Source: an uncultured Bacteroidota bacterium (GTDB taxonomy: Bacteria; Bacteroidota; Bacteroidia; Bacteroidales; VadinHA17). Taken from it: DNA of 33,397 nt. Of this stretch, positions 8,929 through 17,017 are shown piece by piece. The translations under genes and the position numbers were made by a program. The DNA is taken from NCBI GenBank assembly GCA_903844815.1, contig CAIMVD010000194.1, positions 1-33,397 on the forward strand, in the 5' to 3' direction. Every line of letters begins with the position of its first letter. Position 1 is the first letter of the stretch. The notes beneath the pieces are model-generated. The model saw only the letters and a list, made by a program, of their open reading frames with translations, was not told where the DNA came from and ran no database searches.

Positions 8929-11900
8929 TTAATTTTTTAGACCTTCAATTTTTTCCTTGTACTGTTTTAGCAGCCGAAGCATGCCTTCGATATTGAAAGA
9001 ATCGGCCGCATCTGCGATATCCTTACCATACTGCCTGATAATCATGCAGGTATGTTTTTCACCGAGGCTTATAAGATCTTTCCCGAAGACCTTAACTTCC
9101 CCTAATGGCTGACGCACTTTGAAAGATTCACATCTTTTCAGATAGTCACCTTCAAGTATTATCATCATTTCCTCATAACCACTTATCTTTTCTGCCGAGG
9201 CACCAATTGCCATGTCCGATTCTTCAAAAGGTTTTTCGATCGAGTGATTGGGAAGAATCTTCATAATTGCTGAGTAAAGTTCTGATACCGAAACAGGTTT
9301 TATCAGAAGCTCTTCAAACTCACAGGAATGAATTCTCTCTTTCTCATCCTTCATAACCGAAGCAGAATAAGCAATTACCGGAATATGACTTAAATTTCCT
9401 GTATTCTTAATCCTGGACAACAGTTCAAAACCATCCATGCCGGGCATTCTGATATCGGTAATAACCAGGTCTGCCTTATTGTTCTCCAAAACCTCAAGAG
9501 CCGAGATCCCGTTTACTGCCTCAAGTATAGTCAGATCTGTCAGCCTGAGAGCATCTTTAAGGTATCTGCGGTTATCAACAATATCGTCGACGATGAGAAC
9601 AGTTGCCTGTTCAAATTTAACATTCTCCGGGTTAATTTCAATCCTGTTATTCATTTTTTCGAAACTTCTCAGGAAGTTCAAATCCGGAAGCCTTACTGTA
9701 AAAGTACTCCCTTCATCGGGTTTTGACCTGACTGTGATGGTTCCGTTCATCAGTTGCACAAGTCTGTGTGTAATAGCAAGACCAAGCCCGGTACCTCCCT
9801 GATTATCCTTACTCTTAACCTGTATAAAGGAGTCGAAAATATCTTTCTGGAACTCTTCGGGTATACCTATCCCTGTATCGGATATTTCAATAACAAGGTC
9901 AATCAGCTCCTCCTGTTTGTTGTTTTTATATTTCTGCATTCTTGGGTTTTCGCATCTCACCCTGATTGCTATGCCTCCCTTCTGTGTGAACTTCACCGAA
10001 TTACCCGTGATGTTCAGGATTATCTGACGAAGTCTTGGCCCGTCAGTATAGAGATAGGCAGGAGTGCTGGAAGTAATTTCAGTCTCGAATTTTATTCCCT
10101 TCTCAGAGGTTTTGAACGCAAATATTCTCGCAAATTCTTTAAAGAATGTTTCAGTTTCCAAATAGTCGAAATCAAGCTCGAGTCTTCCCGCCTCAATCTT
10201 TGACAGGTCAAGGATATCGTTAATAAGTGTAAGAAGCGATCTTCCGCTTGTTTTGATAGAATTCAGAAAATCCTTTTGAGTCGCGTCCCTTACAAGTGAA
10301 CTGAGCAATTCAGAATAACCAAGAATAGCATTCATTGGGGTTCTTATCTCATGACTCATGTTGGCAAGGAATTCGCTCTTTGCCCTGTTAGCATCTAAAG
10401 CTTCCTGCCTTGCCTGCCTCAACTGTTCCTCGGCAAGCTTCCTCTCGGTAATATCGATGGCAACAGTAAGCATGCATCGTTTTTCACCTATAAATATTGT
10501 ATCGCCCGACAACAATACAGTTTTGATGGTGCCGTCGTGTGTCCGGATCTGGATCTCCTTTCTGCGAACAGAAACGTTATTGCTGAGGCTGGTGATTATT
10601 TCCTGTCTCTGACCGGGATCAACAAAAAGTCCGAAAGAACTGCTTGTTCTTCCAATTAGTTGTTCGCGGGAATATCCGGTAATTTCAGAGAATGTATTAT
10701 TAACGTCAACATATTTGCCATCAGAAAAATCAGTTATAGCCATCAGTGCAGAGCCAGTATGGAAGGCAGTGGAAAACTTCTGCTCTGACAGCTGGATTTG
10801 AGAGATGTCCTTGCTCACCCCAAAAAGAGCATCTTTGCCATCCCAGTAACCGGCTTTTACCCTTGTTTCTACCAGAATACTAGTCCCGTCTTTTGTTACT
10901 ATAGGAACCGGGCAATAAGTCGCCTTTCCTGACAGCATCTCCCCAACAACCCGGCCAGCTTCCTCCCTCCTTTTTTCAGGATGAACCATTAGAATGGATT
11001 TGTTTTCAAGCTCTCCGGGAGAGTACCCAAGGCGGTTAGTTACTGTATCATTTACATGAATAATATTCCCCTCACTATCAAGCACCCAGAGGAAATCATC
11101 AATTGTATTGAAAAAAATCCTGAAGTTCTGGCGTGTCTGCTCGAGTAGGATCTCAGAGTGAACATTGTTTATCAGGCTGGTAATCATGCTGATCCATAAT
11201 TTGAGAATATTAACCTCAGCTTCATTATCATTTTTCTTTTCACTGTCGGAAGTGAGCCCTACGAAACTGACAAGCTTGTTATCGGCTATCATCGGGATTA
11301 CCAGGAGTGTCTTTATGCCAAACGACCGTAGCATTTCCTTTTCAGCCTGCCTTGAGGAAGGCAGTTCTTCTGTATTCGGAATTATTATACTCTCCTTATT
11401 TTTCAACGTGTTCCACCACAATGGTAATATCGAAACCTTCTTGTGTTCTTCCTCACTGATGAGTGATTTTATTCCCTCTCTGCACCATTCATAGGTATTA
11501 GAAGTCGTATCTGACTTCTCATCTATTTCAAAGATAAAGGCTCTGTCGGCGTTGAGGAATTTCCCTATCTTCTCAAGTGCCAGATTAATTGCATTATTAA
11601 CATCACTGGCGGGGATTCCGGTTAATTTTGCTGATAGCTGAAGCAGTTCAAATAAAAAGTCCTCTATTCTTTTTCGTTCTGTAATATCGCGAGCCGCGGC
11701 ATAAATCCTGTCACCAACAGGAGTACTTCTCCATTCTATAAAACGATATGAACCGTCTTGTGTCCTGTATCGGTTTGTAAAATTGAATACCGGATTCTGG
11801 GCACTGAGGCTTGCCAATGCATCAACCGTAGGCTGAAAATCATCGGGATGAATAAAATCAAGAAATTTCACATTTTGGAGCGCTTCGGCTGAATAACCAA

Positions 11901-14085
11901 GAATTTTCTCCCAGGACCGGTTCACTTTAATGAAGTTGCCATCCGTGTCTGCAATGCAGAGTAAGTCGAGTGCTACCTCGAAGAAATTCTCAAGCTCTGC
12001 CGATTTTTCCTTAAGCTGCGCAGTCCTCTCTAAAATCCTTCTTTCAAGATTGGCATTTAAATCGCGGATCTCCTTATCCTTCATGTAATCACCGGTAATA
12101 TCAATAAGAACCCCGCTGATAGTTTCAAGCTGATCATCAACATACTGAGGAACGATACTCTCCCTAAACCACCTGATATTTTTTCCGGGAAATATCATCC
12201 GGAAATCAATACTCATACCAAGTTTTTCCTTATTAATTCTCTCATAATGTTTCTCAACGAGATCAACGTCGTCAGGATGAACCATTTTCATAAAGAATTC
12301 ATGCCCCATTGGCCTGACTGAAGGGTCAATGCCAAGGATTGAATAAAGGTTTTTGGACCATAAGCTGTTACCAGTTTTGAAATCATACTCCCAGCTGCCC
12401 ATTTTTACAATTTCCTGGGCGTAATTGAGTTTACCTTCACTTTTAATAAGCGCTACTTCTGCCTGTTTGATATTTGTAATATCCATTGCACTTGCGGAGA
12501 GAAATAATGGTTCATTCTTTTCGTTGCAGACCAATGTCCCATTCATAAGTGTCGGGAAGACAGATCCGTCTCTTCTGACATGCCACACCTCCTCGGCTGT
12601 CATCTTTCCACCTGCAAGCAGTTTACCAATCAGGTGGCCAACATTTGAAAACTGTTCATCGGTATGAAAAATCCTGATGTTTTTCCCAATGAGTTCCCGT
12701 GCTTCATAGCCGTGCATGACTGCAAAGGCTTCGTTCAGATAAAGGAAATCTCCATGAAGGCTGGTGATGGCAGCTCCATAACCTGCTTCTTCAATTATTG
12801 TCCTGAATTTTCTTATTTCATCCCCGGCAAGTTTTCGCGCAGTAATATCGCTGTCGGCGCCCCGGTAACCTGTAATTTCCTGCTTTTCATTAAGAATGGG
12901 AGTGGCATTTGTTGATACCCATATCAGGTTATTATCCGGGGTCAGAATAGGATTGTCAAAATTTACCAGATCCGTGCCTTGGGCAAAAGCCTTCAATCCT
13001 GTCTCTTTAAACCTTTCCCTCACATCTTCGGGGTGAAGATCGTAGAAGTACTTTTTGCCAATTAATTCTTCGGCGGAGTATCCATATACTTTTTCTGCAA
13101 TTTCACTTACATAGGTATAAAGCCCCTGCATATCAATTTCCCAAATAACTGTATGGCTGTGCTCAGCAATCTGACGGTGCCGTTTCTCACTGATTAAAAG
13201 TTCTTCCTGTATCCGCTTTATTTCAGTTATATCTTTCCAGGTTACAAACAGGGCAGGCTTTCCTCCGTATTCTATAGCTGCAGCATTCACAAGGGCAAGG
13301 AAATCAACTCCATCTAACTTTCTGTGCATCCATTCGAATGAAATACTTCCCTTTTCAAAGGCTTCCTTTATCCTGTCAGCGGCAACATCCGAAGATCTCC
13401 TTCCATCAGGCTGGAAGTCGGGTGACAGAATTTCAGGTCCCCTTCCTACTATCAGGGAACGGTCGCCATTTGCCAGGATCTCAGTTGCCTTGTTGCATTC
13501 AATTATAATTCCGTCACGTATTATAAGGTAAGCATCCGGGGAGTTCTGAAACAAGGCCCTGTATTTTTGCTCGCTCTGCGAAACTAATACTTCTGCAACC
13601 TTCGAATCGGTAATATTCGTAGAATACATAAGTGCAGCATAAGGCTTCCCTGATTCATTCCTTACAGGCTGGACACTGGTCCTGAACCATTTGTCCTCAC
13701 CGGCAATATTAGCCATTGCTTCGATGACCATTCCTGAATTAGTGGTAAGAACCTTTTTAATATTTGACATTACTTCTTCAGCGAGCTCAGGTGAAAAGAG
13801 GTTATGAACCTTCATACCCTTCATTTCTTCAGGAGCCATCCCATAAGGAGCTGATGCAATTGCATTCAAAAAAAGATAGTACCCTTCATGATCAACCATA
13901 GTTATTGCCGCATCAGAGCTGTCGATAAGGCTCCTGTACTTCTCCTCACTTGAACGAAGAGAATCTTCAGCCTGCTGAAGGTGACTTATATGCTCCTGAA
14001 AATTACCCTTTAAGGAATCAAGCTCCTTCCTGAGAACTTCCAGCTCAGTTATCAGCTCTTCCCTTGACTTATCGTGGTAATCCAT
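8929..14085 (-). CDS. Giant soluble multi-PAS/GAF hybrid histidine kinase
   Basis: 1718 residues with no membrane segment. Order by inspection: coiled coil 5-45; PAS 1 about 46-165; PAS 2 172-290; PAS 3 298-415; PAS 4 425-540; PAS 5 550-670; coiled coil; PAS 6 695-805; GAF 812-970; PAS 7 985-1100; PAS 8 1100-1225; HisKA with His1245 in SHEIRTPMN; HATPase about 1360-1480 (DTGIGIPE, GGTGLGLAI); REC about 1493-1610 with Asp1544 in TDIRMPGMDG; and a final 80-residue helical module resembling the second half of an HPt domain. Most PAS units end in a DIT-like tail (DITERK, DITEIK) typical of PAS-PAC repeats. It lies 21 bases after the CHASE3 kinase stop and 4 bases before the next kinase. The kinase core closely resembles that of the upstream gene, suggesting duplication. 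Ligands are unknown. Confidence 0.9.
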   Translation of the reverse strand: MDYHDKSREELITELEVLRKELDSLKGNFQEHISHLQQAEDSLRSSEEKYRSLIDSSDAAITMVDHEGYYLFLNAIASAPYGMAPEEMKGMKVHNLFSPELAEEVMSNIKKVLTTNSGMVIEAMANIAGEDKWFRTSVQPVRNESGKPYAALMYSTNITDSKVAEVLVSQSEQKYRALFQNSPDAYLIIRDGIIIECNKATEILANGDRSLIVGRGPEILSPDFQPDGRRSSDVAADRIKEAFEKGSISFEWMHRKLDGVDFLALVNAAAIEYGGKPALFVTWKDITEIKRIQEELLISEKRHRQIAEHSHTVIWEIDMQGLYTYVSEIAEKVYGYSAEELIGKKYFYDLHPEDVRERFKETGLKAFAQGTDLVNFDNPILTPDNNLIWVSTNATPILNEKQEITGYRGADSDITARKLAGDEIRKFRTIIEEAGYGAAITSLHGDFLYLNEAFAVMHGYEARELIGKNIRIFHTDEQFSNVGHLIGKLLAGGKMTAEEVWHVRRDGSVFPTLMNGTLVCNEKNEPLFLSASAMDITNIKQAEVALIKSEGKLNYAQEIVKMGSWEYDFKTGNSLWSKNLYSILGIDPSVRPMGHEFFMKMVHPDDVDLVEKHYERINKEKLGMSIDFRMIFPGKNIRWFRESIVPQYVDDQLETISGVLIDITGDYMKDKEIRDLNANLERRILERTAQLKEKSAELENFFEVALDLLCIADTDGNFIKVNRSWEKILGYSAEALQNVKFLDFIHPDDFQPTVDALASLSAQNPVFNFTNRYRTQDGSYRFIEWRSTPVGDRIYAAARDITERKRIEDFLFELLQLSAKLTGIPASDVNNAINLALEKIGKFLNADRAFIFEIDEKSDTTSNTYEWCREGIKSLISEEEHKKVSILPLWWNTLKNKESIIIPNTEELPSSRQAEKEMLRSFGIKTLLVIPMIADNKLVSFVGLTSDSEKKNDNEAEVNILKLWISMITSLINNVHSEILLEQTRQNFRIFFNTIDDFLWVLDSEGNIIHVNDTVTNRLGYSPGELENKSILMVHPEKRREEAGRVVGEMLSGKATYCPVPIVTKDGTSILVETRVKAGYWDGKDALFGVSKDISQIQLSEQKFSTAFHTGSALMAITDFSDGKYVDVNNTFSEITGYSREQLIGRTSSSFGLFVDPGQRQEIITSLSNNVSVRRKEIQIRTHDGTIKTVLLSGDTIFIGEKRCMLTVAIDITERKLAEEQLRQARQEALDANRAKSEFLANMSHEIRTPMNAILGYSELLSSLVRDATQKDFLNSIKTSGRSLLTLINDILDLSKIEAGRLELDFDYLETETFFKEFARIFAFKTSEKGIKFETEITSSTPAYLYTDGPRLRQIILNITGNSVKFTQKGGIAIRVRCENPRMQKYKNNKQEELIDLVIEISDTGIGIPEEFQKDIFDSFIQVKSKDNQGGTGLGLAITHRLVQLMNGTITVRSKPDEGSTFTVRLPDLNFLRSFEKMNNRIEINPENVKFEQATVLIVDDIVDNRRYLKDALRLTDLTILEAVNGISALEVLENNKADLVITDIRMPGMDGFELLSRIKNTGNLSHIPVIAYSASVMKDEKERIHSCEFEELLIKPVSVSELYSAIMKILPNHSIEKPFEESDMAIGASAEKISGYEEMMIILEGDYLKRCESFKVRQPLGEVKVFGKDLISLGEKHTCMIIRQYGKDIADAADSFNIEGMLRLLKQYKEKIEGLKN

Positions 14086-14106
14086 TATCTTTAGAATTTA
14101 GAAGTT

Positions 14107-16527
14107 TCAATCATACTGATTATCGTTCAATACCAGCCCCGCTTTAACCGATTCTACTTTATCCGTATAATTCCGAATCAGTTTTAGCATTACATCGATA
14201 TTAAAATTATCAGCTGCAGACTCAAGTTCCTTACCATAACTGGCAATAAAATGGCAGTTATGCTGTTTGCCAAGATCAGCAAGGTTTTTACCGAAATCCC
14301 TTACCTCTCCTATCGGCTGACGCAACTCAAATGACATGCATTTAGTATAGAATTCTCCTTCAAGAGCCCTGATAAGACCATCGGCATCCCTTAAGTCTTC
14401 ATTAAATACCACTTCATCATTTGTATTTAATGGCAAATCCGCAGACTCCGTACTGAAAGCCACATTCTTCATATGGCTATCATTGCTTTTCTGATATTCA
14501 ACATCAGGGATCCTGACAGTGAATTTACTTCCTTTTTCCGGTATTGATTCAACAGAAATTGTTCCTTTCATCAGCTTTACAAGCCGTTGGGTTATAGCAA
14601 GTCCTAATCCGGTACCGCCCTGATTAAGCCGGTTCCGGACCTGTACAAAAGAGTTAAAGATTACCTTTTGAGATCCTTCCGGAATTCCAACTCCGGTGTC
14701 GCTGACCTCAATAATCAGATCGAAAACATCATGTTCGCCATCTTCATCCAATAATTTATGAAGGTTTTCAGAATAAACCTCCAGATGAATTATTCCCTTC
14801 TCTGTAAATTTCACGGCATTATCAAGCAGATTCAATATTACCTGTCTTAACCTGGCTTTGTCGGCATATATAAATCCAATGATATCCGAAGAGGTATCAA
14901 TAATAAAATTGAGCTTCCTTTCGGCAATTTCAGCTGCAAAAATCCTTCTGAATTCCGAAAAGAATTTGTCAGTATTGATAAACTCATACTCCAGGTCCAG
15001 TTTATCAGCTTCAATTTTTGAGAGATCAAGAATATTATTAATCAGAACCATGAGAGCTCTTCCGCTGGTTTTTACCGACTCAATGTAATTTGTTTCAACC
15101 TGCCCTTTAACTAATGATCCGAGCAGTTCGGTGTATCCCAGAATAGCATTCATGGGAGTCCTTATCTCATGGCCCATATTTGCAAGGAACTCGCTCTTGG
15201 CCCTGTTTGCAATTTCAAGCTGCCTTGTTCGTTCCTCAACTCTTTTCTCAAGATAATCATTCATCATATTTATCTCTTCCTCTGCTACTTTCCTGATCGT
15301 AACATCATTGACCAGAACCAGCCTTGATTTTCTTCCTTGAACCTCAATAGGGTGGGAAATCACTTCAACATAAATGACTTTCCCGTTTTTCTTAATGTGC
15401 CTCAACCCCTGAATTTTCGAATAAACCCCATTTGTTTCAGAAAGAAGGGTTTTAAGCTTATCCCTGTCCTCAGGAGGCCTTATTTCAAAAATTGACATAT
15501 TGAGAAATTCCGTTTCAGTGTATCCATAAGTAATCAGGGCAGTATTATTAACTTCAATAAACTTACTGGTCTCTACATCATAAAAGAACATCGGAAGAGG
15601 ATTGTTTTCGAAGAATTTTCTGTATTTCATTTCGCTTTCAGTCAGCTCTGATGTCCTCTTCAATACTTTATCTTCCAGTTCACAATTCAGCTTTCTGAAC
15701 TCGGCAAGCGATTTATTGCGACTTTTGATTCCACCAAGGGCTACTCTCAGAACTACACCCAGCAACATGATCATAATGACGAAATTTATAAGAATAAGCC
15801 ATACAGATTCTGCTTCCATTTTTTTCTCATTGATTCTCTTTTCTTCAATGACATTATGCTGATTAGAGTCGAGCCTTTTGATAATATTCCTGATACTGTC
15901 GGTCAGCATTTTGCCGTATCCTGTATCAAAGAGTCTAAGCGCAGAATCAATTCCTTCAGACTTTTCAGTTTCAATCATCTTATCGGCAAATGAAACCCTT
16001 TCATTTACGTAGGTTCTGAGACGGGTAAAATCACTTGCATCCGAAATGGTTAGCGAAAGCAAACTGTCGAGGGAATGAAGGATTACAGGAATTTGTTCTT
16101 TCGCACTGTAAGCTGGAAGCAGAAATTTATCATCCCTGCTTAACAGATAACCCCTTACTGCTGTCTGAACATCAAGTGTTTTTGACATGAGCTCATTAAG
16201 GCCATGCTGTGTTTCGAGCGAATTTTCAACCTCGTTCTGCACCTCATTCTGAAAATTCATCTGTTTATAAAAATGCAGAGTAACCATAATGACAAGAAAT
16301 GCAGCCACTGCGATTTCAAGATAAAGGCTCTTTTCAATACTCATTTTAAAATAGGCACTTTTATGTGCAAAAAGAGCAATAGCAACAGCCAGTAACATAA
16401 AAACCAGGTAGGGCATGCTTAACATCAAGCCGGCAATCACTATCAATCCAATGACTAAAATGATGAACCCGGTAAACGGAATAAATAATCTTTGAGGCCG
16501 GAAAAATCTGGAATCTTTTTGGTCCAT
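14107..16527 (-). CDS. Membrane CHASE3-PAS sensor histidine kinase with C-terminal HPt-like module
   Basis: About 806 residues from ATG 16527 (a TTG at 16545 is the alternative). Hydrophobic segments lie at about 14-36, 38-54 and 66-86. An extracytoplasmic helical region 95-235 has the CHASE3 hallmark TAVRGYLLSRD, followed by a membrane segment about 238-262. A coiled coil, one PAS domain (about 305-420), HisKA with His453 in GHEIRTPMN, and HATPase (DNAVKFTEKG, DTGVGIPE, GGTGLGLAI) complete the core. There is no receiver domain. The last 85 residues match the C-terminal module of the downstream hybrid kinase (shared FxxRQPxGEV, LGxxH, AADxFNI), which there follows a REC, so this protein may have lost its REC. 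It is the first gene of a four-gene minus-strand operon. Confidence 0.88.
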   Translation of the reverse strand: MDQKDSRFFRPQRLFIPFTGFIILVIGLIVIAGLMLSMPYLVFMLLAVAIALFAHKSAYFKMSIEKSLYLEIAVAAFLVIMVTLHFYKQMNFQNEVQNEVENSLETQHGLNELMSKTLDVQTAVRGYLLSRDDKFLLPAYSAKEQIPVILHSLDSLLSLTISDASDFTRLRTYVNERVSFADKMIETEKSEGIDSALRLFDTGYGKMLTDSIRNIIKRLDSNQHNVIEEKRINEKKMEAESVWLILINFVIMIMLLGVVLRVALGGIKSRNKSLAEFRKLNCELEDKVLKRTSELTESEMKYRKFFENNPLPMFFYDVETSKFIEVNNTALITYGYTETEFLNMSIFEIRPPEDRDKLKTLLSETNGVYSKIQGLRHIKKNGKVIYVEVISHPIEVQGRKSRLVLVNDVTIRKVAEEEINMMNDYLEKRVEERTRQLEIANRAKSEFLANMGHEIRTPMNAILGYTELLGSLVKGQVETNYIESVKTSGRALMVLINNILDLSKIEADKLDLEYEFINTDKFFSEFRRIFAAEIAERKLNFIIDTSSDIIGFIYADKARLRQVILNLLDNAVKFTEKGIIHLEVYSENLHKLLDEDGEHDVFDLIIEVSDTGVGIPEGSQKVIFNSFVQVRNRLNQGGTGLGLAITQRLVKLMKGTISVESIPEKGSKFTVRIPDVEYQKSNDSHMKNVAFSTESADLPLNTNDEVVFNEDLRDADGLIRALEGEFYTKCMSFELRQPIGEVRDFGKNLADLGKQHNCHFIASYGKELESAADNFNIDVMLKLIRNYTDKVESVKAGLVLNDNQYD

Positions 16528-16632
16528 TAATTGACTATTTGACAAGTTTATGTCTGTTCTGATAATTTATAAATGTAATATAATGTTAAAGGATTAAAAC
16601 TGTTTTAAATTTATTACATTTCCTTGAGCCCC

Positions 16633-16770
16633 CTCCGAAAAAGATAATAAATGCAATTGCCACGAAGACACGAAGACGCTAAGTCTCACAAATAACTTAT
16701 TATTAATTAATTACCTTGTATCAACTTCGTGCCTTTGCGCCTTCGTGGCAAAAAAAAAGACTTTTCGGAG
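16633..16770. repeat. Long imperfect palindromic element (MITE/REP-like)
   Basis: Outer arms ctccgaaaaag (16633-16643) and cttttcggag (16761-16770) are inverted. Inner arms gccacgaagacacgaag (from 16659) and cttcgtgcctttgcgcc plus ttcgtggc (16725-16749) are imperfectly inverted. The centre is AT-rich. The element lies upstream of the CHASE3 kinase and downstream of clpB, which read in the same direction. The cacgaag/cttcgtg words are typical of intergenic repeats in Bacteroidota. It could act as a transcript-end hairpin for clpB. Confidence 0.6.
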
Positions 16771-17017
16771 TAGGTTCTTCCTTTAAATTTCAGACATTTT
16801 TAAAAATCTAACTCTTTTTACCTCTAATACTTAAAAGGAACAGACAGATTTTGCTCCCTTCACCTTAAACGCAACAAACCTGTATTTCAGCTATATCCCT
16901 TTAGTCTGGAAAAGAAAGCTGAAAACCGGAATAATTGGAGTGGGCTCAAGGTTAAAAATACAAAATATAAATGAAATACTAAGTGAAGACTAATTTATTT
17001 CCTTGCTGCTAGTCAAG
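16771..17017. other. Intergenic stretch, no gene seen
   Basis: AT-rich sequence between the palindromic element and the end of clpB. I see no open frame with coding character. The one structure noted is a perfect 8-bp inverted repeat, tttcagct (16885-16892) and agctgaaa (16917-16924), with a 24-base loop, of unknown meaning. Confidence 0.5.

Noticed and set aside
9437-12915. Plus-strand frames of 80-150 codons opposite the kinase genes
   Set aside because: They lie wholly within well-supported minus-strand PAS, kinase and receiver domains and show no recognisable motif.
16528-16545. TTG start of the CHASE3 kinase
   Set aside because: An ATG lies six codons downstream and gives a normal N-terminus before the first membrane segment; TTG cannot be fully excluded.
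16885-16924. Terminator hairpin for clpB from tttcagct/agctgaaa
   Set aside because: A 24-base loop and no T-run on the clpB strand make a classical intrinsic terminator unlikely.
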